12,055 bases of DNA, taken from the NCBI GenBank assembly GCA_947442095.1, contig CANEVG010000067.1, positions 1 through 12,055 on the forward strand, given 5' to 3'. This document shows positions 1 through 7,130 of the stretch, one piece after another (positions within the stretch are counted from its first letter, which is position 1; each line of letters begins with the position of its first letter). The position numbers were made by a program, and so were the translations under genes. This DNA comes from Sphingomonadaceae bacterium. Its GTDB lineage: Bacteria; Pseudomonadota; Alphaproteobacteria; Sphingomonadales; Sphingomonadaceae. Under the pieces are notes generated by a model. The model had not been told where the DNA came from. It searched no databases and saw nothing but the letters and a program-made list of their open reading frames with translations.

Positions 1-624
1 AATGCCGGCAAGGCCGAAGTCAAGGGCATCGAGTATGACGCTGACCTGAGGCTCGGAAAGCTCACGATCACCACCAGCGGCTCGTACAACGACGGCAAGC
101 TGGCCGGCGATTTCTGCAACTTCCGCGCTGATCGCGCCGCCGCCACGATTGCCCAACTCGCAACTTGCGCGCCCGGCACCTTCGTCGATGCCAATGGCAA
201 CGTGTTCAACGATGCAGATCAGGGCACCAACCTCGTGACGCCAACGGTCGCCGCGGCAGACGGGACCCGCCTGCCGCGGCAGCCTAAGTTCAAGGGCACG
301 TCCTCGATCCGCTACGATACTGATATCGGCGACTACCGCGCTTACTTCCAGGCTGCTGCGCTCTATCAGACTGGCGCGACGCAGGATCTCAACGTTTCGA
401 ACAACGCGCTTCTGGGCAACACTTCGGGCTTCATCAGCTTTGACTTCGGGGCTGGGATCAAGAAGGACAAATGGACGCTCGACGTGTTCCTCCAGAACGC
501 GTTTGATCGTCGCGGTGAACTGACCCGCAACACGTTCTGCTCGATCGCAGTCTGCTCCGGCTCAGCGCGTACCTTCACGATCCGTCCGCAGTTCTTCGGT
601 CTGCGCATGGGCTACCGCATGTAA
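1..624 (+). CDS. TonB-dependent receptor, C-terminal fragment (5' end outside window)
   Basis: The reading frame is open from the first base to a TAA at 622-624, giving 207 residues of a protein that starts upstream of the window. The fragment looks like the last strands of an outer-membrane beta-barrel: alternating polar/hydrophobic segments, 'AGKAEVKGIEYDADLRLGKL' near its start, which is typical of sphingomonad TonB-dependent receptors, and an amphipathic C-terminal strand 'QFFGLRMGYRM'. Such receptors import siderophores, sugars, aromatic compounds or other large nutrients using TonB energy. The substrate cannot be read from this part. A GTG at 202 is internal and not a start, because the same frame continues upstream with barrel-like sequence. 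The gene ends in a strong terminator and faces the molybdenum hydroxylase operon tail to tail. Two cysteines in a strand loop (near residues 178-183) are an oddity of little known meaning. Confidence 0.85.
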   Translation, partial: NAGKAEVKGIEYDADLRLGKLTITTSGSYNDGKLAGDFCNFRADRAAATIAQLATCAPGTFVDANGNVFNDADQGTNLVTPTVAAADGTRLPRQPKFKGTSSIRYDTDIGDYRAYFQAAALYQTGATQDLNVSNNALLGNTSGFISFDFGAGIKKDKWTLDVFLQNAFDRRGELTRNTFCSIAVCSGSARTFTIRPQFFGLRMGYRM

Positions 625-652
625 GCGCTGCCAGACTGAAACTATCGAACAG

Positions 653-687
653 CCCCCTGCGGTTTCCGCCGCAGGGGGTTTTTCTTT
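653..687 (+). terminator. Rho-independent terminator of the TonB-dependent receptor gene
   Basis: A perfect 10-bp stem (CCCCCTGCGG at 653-662, CCGCAGGGGG at 669-678) with a 6-nt loop is followed by TTTTTCTTT. It lies 29 bp after the receptor stop codon. Confidence 0.92.
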
Positions 688-717
688 GGGTAACCTGCTC
701 TGGCTGCGCCCCACACC

Positions 718-800
718 TCGTCATTCCCGCGAAGGCGGGAATCCAGAGCGTCAAACACAGCACTTGCTGCACTGGATTCCCGCCTTCGCGGGCATGACGA
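718..800. repeat. 29-bp inverted repeat pair (REP/MITE-like intergenic element)
   Basis: The left arm (718-746, begins TCGTCATTCCCGCGAAGG) and right arm (772-800) are reverse complements with one mismatch, separated by 25 bp. Each arm is itself a small hairpin: ATTCCCGC (723-730) pairs with GCGGGAAT (735-742) around GAAG; ATTCCCGC (776-783) pairs imperfectly with GCGGGCAT (788-795) around CTTC. There is no coding content. Sequences of this kind are common dispersed intergenic repeats in several proteobacterial genomes; the copy number in this genome cannot be seen here. It sits between two terminators facing each other. Confidence 0.85.
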
Positions 801-811
801 ACGTGTGAGAC

Positions 812-843
812 ACAAAAAACCCCTCCCGCCAGCGCGGGAGGGG
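812..843 (-). terminator. Rho-independent terminator of the iorA-iorB operon
   Basis: Read on the minus strand, a 10-bp stem (CCCCTCCCGC at 820-829 against GCGGGAGGGG at 834-843, 4-nt loop) is followed by a T-rich tail from the A-run at 814-819. It lies about 30 bp beyond the iorB stop codon. Confidence 0.9.
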
Positions 844-874
844 TCTTGCTTGCGCCTACCAAAGAGGAGCGTGT

Positions 875-3055
875 TTACGCCAGCGACATCGGCAGGCTGC
901 GCAGCCGCTTGCCCGTCGCATCCTTGATCGCGTTGCCGATGGCCGGGATCACTGGCGGCAGGGTCGGCTCGCCAAGGCCGGTCGGCGGGTTGTCGGTCAC
1001 AACCCAGGTGATCGCCACGTCGGCCGGGGTCATGTCGATGCGGATCAGCGGGAAATCACCGAAGTTCTCGTTGGTGACCGCACCGGCCTTCTGCTCGATC
1101 GGCTGCCACACCAGCGCCTGCGCGATGCCGTCGATCACCGCGCCCTGCATCTGGTGCTCCGCGCCAATCGGATTGATGATCTGGCTGCCGATATCGCCCG
1201 CAACCCAGACCTTGTCGATCTTGATCGCACCGTCCGTCACCGTAAGATCGACAACCTCGGCGAAGTAACCGCGGTGGCTGAAATAGAACCCGAAGCCACG
1301 GCCCTTGCCGGGCGTGGCCGAGGTTTTGCCGGTCCAGCTCGCAAACTTGCACACCGCATCGATCACGCCGCGCGCGCGGCCAGTGTCGAACGGCGTATCA
1401 TCCGGCTCGGGCGGCAACTGGCGTTGCGCACCCAAAGTGCGGCGCATCAGTTCAGGCAAATCGAGCCCGGCGGCCTCGGCAACTTCATCAAGGAAGCCCT
1501 GGAACACGAACGACACCGCATTCGCGGTCGGTGCGCGCAGCCAACCGGTCATCAGATTGGTCGGTATGAACGACTGGCCGAAATGCGTATCCTGAATGAT
1601 CGGCCCCGGAAACTCGGTCGCGCGCATTTCCGCCGCACGCAGCGGCTTGCCGCCTGCCCCGAAGGTCACGAAATGGTCCTTCAGCGCCACGATCGCGCCC
1701 TTGTCGTCGATCCCCGCGGTCATGCGGTGCCAGCCGGCCGGGCGGTAGTAGTCGTTCTTCATGTCGTCCGCGCGGTCGAACAGCAGCTTGACCGGGCGGC
1801 CCGGTACGGCTTTCGCCACACAGGCGGTGAGGATCATGAAATCGCTCATCAGCCGCCGGCCAAAGCCGCCGCCGATGCGCGTCATGTGAATCGTCATCGA
1901 AGCCGGATCGATCCCCAGCACTTTGGCGATATCGCCGCGCGCGGTGCCGGGATCCTGCGTCGGTGCCCAGAACTCAAGCTTGCCATCGTTGTGCCAAAGC
2001 GCGGTGCAGTTCTGCGGCTCTAGCGTGGCGTGGGCGAGGAACGGATAGTCGTAATCGGCCGTGATAACCTTGGCCGCCTTGGCAAGCGCGGCATCGGCAT
2101 TGCCGGCCTTGAACAAATCGGAGGTCGGCCCCGCTGCCAGCAAGGCCTTGGCCTGCTTGGCATAGCCCTCGGTCGAGAAGCCCTCTTGCGCGGCGGTATC
2201 CCACTGCACCACAAGCTTAGAGCGCGCCTTCTGCACGCGCCACCAGCTGTCACCCACGATGGCGACCGCGTTGTTCTTGCCTGCCGGGACCTCACCATCG
2301 GTGATCGGCACCACCGCCAGCACGCCCTTTTCCTTGCGCACCGCGCTGTCGTCGAAGCTTTTCAGCATGCCGCTCAGCACCGGGCACTTGACCAGCGCGG
2401 CATAGAGCATGCCGGCGGGCTGCGCATCGATGCCGAACAGCGGATCGCCCTTCACGATCGCAGCAGTGTCGACGCCCTTCTTCGACTTGCCGACAATCTT
2501 GAAATTCTTGGGTGATTTCAGCGCCACCTTCTCAAGATCCGGCGCAGCAACCTTGGCCGCGATCGGCGCGAGCGCGGCATAGGTGATCGTGCGGCCACTG
2601 GCGGCGTGCTTCACCATGCCGTCTGCGGTTGTCAGGCTGGCGGCGGGCACTCCCCACTGCTGCGCGGCGGCGGCGACCAGCATCGCCCGCGCGCCAGCGC
2701 CGGCCTGCCGCGCGGGAAGCCAGTTGAGCGGGGTGGTCATGCTACCACCGGCGAACTGAGGGCCATACTTCTCGTAGTTATCGTCAGCCTGTGCGATCTT
2801 GACCTGGCTCCATGCCACGTCGAGCTCTTCGGCGATCAGCATCGGCAGCATGGTCTTCACGCCCTGCCCGATCTCGGGATTCTTGGCGAGGATCGTAACC
2901 GAGTTGTCGGGCATGATGCTGATGAAGGCGCCGAGCATCTGGGGCTCGGCCTTGCCGGGCGCGGCAAAGGCCAGCTTGGCCTCGAACGTCAGCGCGGCCC
3001 CCCCTGCCAGCGAGGCGACGAGGAACGAGCGGCGGTTAACAGCGATCGTGCTCAT
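875..3055 (-). CDS. iorB: Molybdopterin-binding subunit of a xanthine dehydrogenase-family hydroxylase (IorB-like aldehyde/isoquinoline oxidoreductase)
   Basis: Large catalytic subunit (726 aa) of a two-subunit molybdenum hydroxylase related to isoquinoline 1-oxidoreductase (family member about 780 aa) and to periplasmic aldehyde dehydrogenases. The N-terminus has a twin-arginine leader, 'NRRSFLVASLAGGAALTFEA' at residues 7-26, so the enzyme is probably folded in the cytoplasm and exported. Family motifs: 'AHATLEP' (341-347), the cofactor-binding 'GGGFGRR' (395-401), 'RAPTANAVSF' (507-516), and 'GLGEPTLPPVIPAIGNAIKD' (693-712), whose Glu696 is the expected active-site base. The ATG overlaps the iorA stop as ATGA (4 bp), a sign of translational coupling. 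The substrate cannot be decided from sequence. Given the amine dehydrogenase operon nearby, the aldehyde made from the amine is an attractive candidate (inference). IorB is a family-level name, not proof that isoquinoline is used. Confidence 0.9.
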   Translation of the reverse strand: MSTIAVNRRSFLVASLAGGAALTFEAKLAFAAPGKAEPQMLGAFISIMPDNSVTILAKNPEIGQGVKTMLPMLIAEELDVAWSQVKIAQADDNYEKYGPQFAGGSMTTPLNWLPARQAGAGARAMLVAAAAQQWGVPAASLTTADGMVKHAASGRTITYAALAPIAAKVAAPDLEKVALKSPKNFKIVGKSKKGVDTAAIVKGDPLFGIDAQPAGMLYAALVKCPVLSGMLKSFDDSAVRKEKGVLAVVPITDGEVPAGKNNAVAIVGDSWWRVQKARSKLVVQWDTAAQEGFSTEGYAKQAKALLAAGPTSDLFKAGNADAALAKAAKVITADYDYPFLAHATLEPQNCTALWHNDGKLEFWAPTQDPGTARGDIAKVLGIDPASMTIHMTRIGGGFGRRLMSDFMILTACVAKAVPGRPVKLLFDRADDMKNDYYRPAGWHRMTAGIDDKGAIVALKDHFVTFGAGGKPLRAAEMRATEFPGPIIQDTHFGQSFIPTNLMTGWLRAPTANAVSFVFQGFLDEVAEAAGLDLPELMRRTLGAQRQLPPEPDDTPFDTGRARGVIDAVCKFASWTGKTSATPGKGRGFGFYFSHRGYFAEVVDLTVTDGAIKIDKVWVAGDIGSQIINPIGAEHQMQGAVIDGIAQALVWQPIEQKAGAVTNENFGDFPLIRIDMTPADVAITWVVTDNPPTGLGEPTLPPVIPAIGNAIKDATGKRLRSLPMSLA

Positions 3056-3525
3056 GCCGAAGCTCCCGAAATCGCCTTGCTCGCCTGCGCGATGGCCTTC
3101 TGGATGCGCAGATACGTGGCGCAGCGGCAGATGTTGCCCGCCATGCCCGCCGTCACTTCATCGGCGGTCGGTTTGGCGTTGGCGGTCAGCATCGCGGTGG
3201 CCGACATGATCTGCCCGGCCTGGCAATAGCCGCACTGCGGCACATCGAGGTCGGTCCACGCCTCCACCACTTTCGCGCCGACCGGCAGCGCGGCCACGCC
3301 CTCGATCGTCACGATCTCCTTGCCGGCCGCGTCCGAGAGCGACGTCTGGCAGGACCGCACCGCCTCTCCGTTCAGGATCACCGTGCACGCACCGCACAGC
3401 CCCGCGCCGCAGCCGAACTTGGTGCCGGGCATGCCCAGATCCTCCCGCAACACCCACAGCAAGGGCTTGTCCGGCTCCACATCCACAGTGCGGGCCTTGC
3501 GGTTTACGGTCAGCGAGATCGCCAT
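3052..3525 (-). CDS. iorA: 2Fe-2S subunit of molybdenum hydroxylase (IorA-like)
   Basis: Electron-transfer subunit (157 aa) with two [2Fe-2S] domains. The plant-ferredoxin-type cluster ligands are Cys39, Cys44, Cys47 and Cys59 ('FGCGAGLCGACTVILNG'). The second, helical-domain cluster ligands are Cys98, Cys101, Cys133 and Cys135 ('CGYCQAGQ' and 'GNICRCATYLRI'). The length fits IorA (about 152 aa). I chose the ATG at 3525 because GGAAAGGA lies 5 nt before it and the conserved domain begins right after. A start 16 codons upstream (3573) would add residues unlike the family. There is no signal peptide of its own, so it would leave the cell bound to the Tat-exported IorB. It is first gene of the operon and is followed by iorB with a 4-bp overlap. 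Confidence 0.92.
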   Translation of the reverse strand: MAISLTVNRKARTVDVEPDKPLLWVLREDLGMPGTKFGCGAGLCGACTVILNGEAVRSCQTSLSDAAGKEIVTIEGVAALPVGAKVVEAWTDLDVPQCGYCQAGQIMSATAMLTANAKPTADEVTAGMAGNICRCATYLRIQKAIAQASKAISGASA

Positions 3526-3530
3526 TGTGG

Positions 3531-3538
3531 TCCTTTCC
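3531..3538 (-). promoter_or_regulatory. Ribosome binding site deciding the iorA start
   Basis: On the minus strand GGAAAGGA stands 5 nt before the ATG at 3525. No comparable site precedes the alternative upstream start at 3573. Confidence 0.75.
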
Positions 3539-3640
3539 AGATATCGGCGCGCTCCTTGCGCGACGATACCCAAGCATGAAGGGAATTGCCCGGCCCGGTT
3601 TGCAGGGAACCCATGGTATCAACCGCACCGAACCGAATTA

Positions 3641-3670
3641 TTAATACGTAATTTCAGATATTTGCTGCAA
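3641..3670 (-). promoter_or_regulatory. Candidate promoter of iorA-iorB
   Basis: On the minus strand TTGCAG (3670-3665) and TATTAA (3646-3641) are separated by 18 bp. They lie in an AT-rich stretch that contrasts with the GC-rich surroundings. The match is moderate and the assignment tentative. The -35 box overlaps that of the opposing tetR promoter. Confidence 0.4.
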
Positions 3671-3690
3671 TCATCAAGATTTTGTACAAT
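3662..3690 (+). promoter_or_regulatory. Candidate sigma-70 promoter of the tetR gene
   Basis: TTGCTG (3662-3667), a 17-bp spacer and TACAAT (3685-3690) fit the sigma-70 consensus well. It would give an untranslated leader of roughly 95 nt before the ATG at 3791. Confidence 0.55.
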
Positions 3691-3695
3691 CTTCA
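3674..3695. promoter_or_regulatory. Inverted-repeat operator candidate (AAGATT-N6-AATCTT)
   Basis: AAGATT at 3676-3681 mirrors AATCTT at 3688-3693 around a 6-bp centre, and the outer T/A pair (3674/3695) also matches. It covers the spacer and -10 box of the tetR promoter and is next to the divergent iorA promoter. TetR-family proteins commonly bind such symmetric sites and repress their own and the divergent gene. That the adjacent TetR binds here is inference. Confidence 0.5.
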
Positions 3696-3790
3696 AGTAT
3701 CCGTCAAGGGCGATTTGCACGCAGGCCCCCGAACATCTGGGCCCATTGCAGGGGCTGGCGGGGGTACTGACCGCGTGCTAGGCCCATGCC

Positions 3791-4477
3791 ATGGCCAGCA
3801 GCGTTGCACCCTTGGCGGAGACGCAAATCGACGAGACCATGGCTCTGGGGCTCAGGCCCGGCACCTATGCGCGCGGCACGGAGACGGTCGACGCCATTCT
3901 CAAGGCGGCGCACGATGTGCTGATCGAAGAAGGTGCTAGTGCTTTCACCATCCGCCGCATTGCCGCCGCCAGCGGCATGAAGGTCGGCAATGTCAGCTAC
4001 CATTTCCCGCGCAAGGAAATGCTCATCAAGATCATGCTCGACGAGTTGCTGGAAAGCTATGACAAGCTGCTCGAGAGCGAAGTGCGCCAACCGGGGGTGA
4101 GCCCGGAAGAACGTCTCCGGCTGATGATCGTGCTGTGCCTTGATGATATTGCCGGCAAGCGCACCACGCGCCTGTTCACCGAGCTGTGGGCGCTGGCCAA
4201 TCACAATGCCTTCATCGCGGACCGGGTCCGGGCGTTCTATCAGAAGGTGCAGGATTTTATTGGCGAAGCGGTGACGGCGCTCAATCCGGCGCTCTCGCCC
4301 GATCAGGTCCACACCCTCGCGCTCTACATCAGCGCATCGATGGAAGGCTCCACTCCGTTTCTGGGGTTCGAGAAGCCCTGGGCCGCCAAGATGCCGCAGT
4401 TCACCGCGCTTGCGGCCGACGCACTGGTCATGCTTGCCAAGTCGATCAAGCCGGAGCAGATTGCAGGCAGGACATAA
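3791..4477 (+). CDS. TetR/AcrR family transcriptional regulator
   Basis: A 228-aa protein with an N-terminal TetR-type DNA-binding domain at about residues 28-80: helix 'TVDAILKAAHDVLIEEG', then the helix-turn-helix 'FTIRRIAAASGMKVGNVSYH' ending in 'YHFPRKEML', the classic TetR signature. The rest is a helical ligand-binding and dimerisation domain whose ligand cannot be predicted. The N-terminal tail before the domain is about 27 residues. A second ATG at 3839 (Met17) would still keep the domain, and no strong ribosome binding site distinguishes the two. The gene lies divergent to iorA, upstream of an MFS permease and the amine dehydrogenase operon. It is the best candidate for control of the whole locus, with an amine or aldehyde as possible inducer (inference). 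Confidence 0.9.
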   Translation: MASSVAPLAETQIDETMALGLRPGTYARGTETVDAILKAAHDVLIEEGASAFTIRRIAAASGMKVGNVSYHFPRKEMLIKIMLDELLESYDKLLESEVRQPGVSPEERLRLMIVLCLDDIAGKRTTRLFTELWALANHNAFIADRVRAFYQKVQDFIGEAVTALNPALSPDQVHTLALYISASMEGSTPFLGFEKPWAAKMPQFTALAADALVMLAKSIKPEQIAGRT

Positions 4478-4574
4478 GATTGCGGCGCGCTCCACGGGGC
4501 GAATGGCGCATCGGGATGGGTTTGCACTGATCGGTAAAGGGCGTGTCCTGCGCGCCCCCCTATGCGAGTGTGCA

Positions 4575-5798
4575 ATGCCCGAGGTCGGATCATCCTCTGC
4601 TGCCAAACCCGCCAGCCTGCATAATGCAGGCCGGGCAAAAAGCGCTGTGCTGCCGGCCGCTGCAATCGCCTGCCTTCAGCCCGCCATCGACCCCATGTTC
4701 CTGACGCTGCTGTCCGAAGCGGCGCCGGTTCCGCTCGGCAGCCATGGTCTGATCGTTGGCACGACGCAGGCAGGTTCAGCGCTCGGCGGACTGGCTGTGT
4801 GGCGCTTTGCCGGCCGCCTGCCTGCTCCCGCCTTTGTAGGCGCAGCAGCGTGCGCCAGCCTCTGCAGCCTGCTCACGGCGCTGACCGCGGCGTTACCGGT
4901 CCTGCTCCTGCTGCGCGGGCTTTATGGCGCGGCGATGGGGATGGTTTTCGCCCATGCCATGGCGCGCTGCGCCGCGCGCCGTCCGAACACGGCCTATGGC
5001 GGCATGTTCCTGCTGCAATTGCTGCTCGCCACGCTGGTCTCGCTCGCGCTTCCTGCGCTTGCCCAGATGCGCGGCCCGAACGCGGCGCTGGCGCTGCTCT
5101 CGCTCGCACCCGCCCTGGCCTGCGCCGCGCTGTTGCTGGCAGGCGTACCCGATACCGGCCACGTCAAGCTCCATGGCGCAGTCTGCAACGCGCCCGTCCC
5201 GCGCGCAGGCTGGGCACTGGCCGCTGCCAACTTCTGCACCATTTGCGCCACCATGCTGGTGTGGAGTTTTGCCGGTGCACTCGCGGCGCAGGCGAACATT
5301 GCGGACAGCGTGATCGGCGGGGCAGTCGCGCTCGGCTCGCTGGTCGGCGCTGGCACCGCGCTGGCGGTGATGCGCGAACGCGTGCTGGTGCCGCTCCCGG
5401 CGACGGCCCTGCTTGGCGGCCTCATGATCGCCTCGCCCCTGCTGCTCACCGCCCCACACCAGGCTCATGCGTTCATTCTGTCGATCGTCCTGCTTAATAT
5501 CGGATCGACCGCGCTGATCATCCGCTGCTCGGGTCTGGCCACGGCGACCAGTCGGGACTCCGGCTTCCGGACGCTGGTTGCCTGCACGCACAGTCTTGGC
5601 ATGATCGCAGGCCCTCTGGCCGGCTCCTTGCTCATGGCGACGCTGGGCCACCGGGGGCTCTTCGGCGGCGGCGCCTGCATCCTCATGGTGGGTCTTGGCG
5701 CGGTCCTCTATGCGGCAGGACAAGGCGTTGGCGCCGGCGCGCCAAGGCTGCAAGACTTGCCCACAAAGACCCCAGCAGATTCCCGACAAAGCGCTTGA
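4575..5798 (+). CDS. MFS-type transporter, 12 predicted TM segments
   Basis: A 407-aa very hydrophobic protein. About 12 membrane segments can be seen, near residues 24-44, 57-75, 86-106, 110-130, 143-165, 170-190, 212-235, 243-265, 272-293, 299-317, 335-357 and 361-381. A hydrophilic loop (191-211) lies between the two halves, and 'RGLYGAAMG' follows TM4 entry as in the major facilitator superfamily. The direction and substrate of transport are not evident; amine or aromatic acid transport would suit the locus (inference). The frame is open further upstream, into the tetR gene. I chose ATG 4575 because the preceding residues are arginine-rich and unlike a permease start. ATG 4503 is an alternative, and neither has a strong ribosome binding site. 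It starts about 100 bp after tetR and may be cotranscribed with it. Confidence 0.75.
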   Translation: MPEVGSSSAAKPASLHNAGRAKSAVLPAAAIACLQPAIDPMFLTLLSEAAPVPLGSHGLIVGTTQAGSALGGLAVWRFAGRLPAPAFVGAAACASLCSLLTALTAALPVLLLLRGLYGAAMGMVFAHAMARCAARRPNTAYGGMFLLQLLLATLVSLALPALAQMRGPNAALALLSLAPALACAALLLAGVPDTGHVKLHGAVCNAPVPRAGWALAAANFCTICATMLVWSFAGALAAQANIADSVIGGAVALGSLVGAGTALAVMRERVLVPLPATALLGGLMIASPLLLTAPHQAHAFILSIVLLNIGSTALIIRCSGLATATSRDSGFRTLVACTHSLGMIAGPLAGSLLMATLGHRGLFGGGACILMVGLGAVLYAAGQGVGAGAPRLQDLPTKTPADSRQSA

Positions 5799-5824
5799 CT
5801 AAAACTGGACGATCGTCAAATCTT
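5795..5824 (+). promoter_or_regulatory. Candidate promoter of the amine dehydrogenase operon with internal palindrome
   Basis: TTGACT (5795-5800), overlapping the MFS stop codon, is a good -35 box. The sequence 17-18 bp further (AAATCTT, 5818-5824) is a poor -10, as expected of a regulated promoter. The spacer holds the perfect 10-bp palindrome GACGATCGTC (5808-5817), a plausible operator. The adjacent AATCTTTCAA (5819-5828) resembles the right half of the operator upstream of tetR (AATCTTCAA, 3688-3696). Confidence 0.4.
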
Positions 5825-5915
5825 TCAAATGAGACAGCCGCATATGCCGCACATCGGGACGCCATCCGGCGGGCGCGGGCGGGCGGGCAGGACTAACACA
5901 AAGGGGCCAGGCACA

Positions 5916-7130
5916 ATGAAGATTCCGGGCAAGCCATCACTCTCTACGAAGAACTGGGGCGCAATGAACGTGGCGAAGGCCCGCAAGGCGGCACTGGCCG
6001 CTGCAGGGCTCGCACTGATGGGTTCGGCCGCCGCGCTTCATGCCTCGGCCCCGTTGCCGCCGGATGAGGAGGGCGAGCCGATCACCTTGACCGCGCCCAA
6101 GGCCAACTGGGTCTATGTTGATCGCGGGTTCACGGTTCCCGGCACGGTCATCTACGATTCCGATACCGGCAAGATGCTGGGCCTGGTCGAAGGGTCGTGG
6201 CTTTCGGATCTGGCAATCGACCCGAACGGCAAGGCCTATTACGTGGCTGAAACCATGTGGACGAAGGGCTTTCGCGGAACCCGGCAGGACATGATCACCG
6301 TCTACGATGCGAACTCGCTGTTCCTGAAGACCGAGATCGCCATGCCGGGCCGCATCCTGATCGGCAGCCGCAAGCACAATTTCGTGCTCAACGACGAGGG
6401 CAAGACCGCTTACGTCTACAATCTCGATCCGGCGTCCTCGGTCAATGTGGTCGATCTTGCCAAGGGCAAGTTCGTCAAGAAGATCGAACTCCCCGGCTGC
6501 GCCAGCCTGATGCCGATCCACGGCGTCGGCTTTTCGGCGCTGTGTTCGGACGGCTCGCTGGCCACCGTGACCGCGAGCGCCGCAAAGCCGGTGATCACCC
6601 GTTCCACTCCGTTCTTCTCGGCCACCAACGATCCGATCTTCGACAACTTCGGCTATGATCAAGCCAAGAAGCAGGCGGTGTTCCTGACCTATACCGGCCA
6701 AGTCTACACAGCGCAGCTTGGCGCGACACCGACCATTTCCGAGCCCTTCACCATTCAAGCGGCGGCTGGCGTGACGCCGGCAGACACGAAGCCGCTCGAT
6801 GTCCACTGGTATCCCGGCGGCCAGCAATCGATGGCGCTCCATCTGGCCAGCGGCCACGCTTTCGTGCTGATGCATATGGGCGAATATTGGACCCACAAGG
6901 AAGCCGGTACGGAAGTTTGGGAACTGGATGTCGCCGCCAAGAAGGTTGTGAAGCGCATCCCTCTCGAAGAACCGGCCGATCATGTCGCGGTCACCCAAGA
7001 AGCCAATCCCAAGCTGATCGTTTCGGGCGACAGCGGCGATCTCTATATCCTCGATGCCGAGACCGGCGAAGAGAAGCACAAGCTGGAGAAGTCCGGTGGC
7101 GGCACGATCCGGACGGCCGAGGCCAAGTGA
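5916..7130 (+). CDS. aauB: Aralkylamine/methylamine dehydrogenase heavy chain (AauB/MauB family)
   Basis: Large subunit (404 aa) of a tryptophan tryptophylquinone (TTQ) amine dehydrogenase, a periplasmic alpha2-beta2 enzyme that oxidises primary amines to aldehyde and ammonia. The heavy chain forms a seven-bladed beta-propeller holding the light chain. Visible features: a signal peptide (hydrophobic core about 24-40, cleavage near 'ALHASA'), propeller-type strands such as 'SSVNVVDLAKGKFVKKIELP', the conserved pair Cys195/Cys210 ('PGCASLMP', 'ALCSDGSLATV'), 'EYWTHKEAGTEVWELDVAAK' and a last blade 'DLYILDAETGEE'. I chose ATG 5916 because AAGGGG lies 9 nt before it; ATG 5964 would give a shorter but still complete signal peptide. 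The gene overlaps the next by 4 bp. I favour the aau over the mau name because of the light chain and the gene order. Confidence 0.9.
   Translation: MKIPGKPSLSTKNWGAMNVAKARKAALAAAGLALMGSAAALHASAPLPPDEEGEPITLTAPKANWVYVDRGFTVPGTVIYDSDTGKMLGLVEGSWLSDLAIDPNGKAYYVAETMWTKGFRGTRQDMITVYDANSLFLKTEIAMPGRILIGSRKHNFVLNDEGKTAYVYNLDPASSVNVVDLAKGKFVKKIELPGCASLMPIHGVGFSALCSDGSLATVTASAAKPVITRSTPFFSATNDPIFDNFGYDQAKKQAVFLTYTGQVYTAQLGATPTISEPFTIQAAAGVTPADTKPLDVHWYPGGQQSMALHLASGHAFVLMHMGEYWTHKEAGTEVWELDVAAKKVVKRIPLEEPADHVAVTQEANPKLIVSGDSGDLYILDAETGEEKHKLEKSGGGTIRTAEAK

Noticed and set aside
718..800. Inverted repeats considered as ends of an insertion sequence or a CRISPR unit
   Set aside because: No transposase and no room for one (25 bp between arms); only two arms in inverted, not direct, orientation.
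575..862. Minus-strand 95-codon open frame across the intergenic region
   Set aside because: It consists of the terminators and the inverted repeat; repeat-derived peptide, not a gene.
1154..2023. Long plus-strand open frame (289 codons)
   Set aside because: It lies fully inside iorB on the opposite strand; its product is Arg/His-rich with no family resemblance, a GC-rich shadow frame.
3704..4606. Minus-strand open frame of 300 codons over the tetR gene
   Set aside because: Shadow of tetR, whose frame has clear TetR motifs; the product has no recognisable domain.
4893..5789. Minus-strand open frame of 298 codons
   Set aside because: Antisense to the membrane transporter; the product is Arg/Gln-rich without a domain.
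5868..5891. GGGCGGGC-type G-rich run before aauB considered as a G-quadruplex control element
   Set aside because: The runs are short and irregular and could be ordinary GC-rich leader sequence; there is no support beyond composition.
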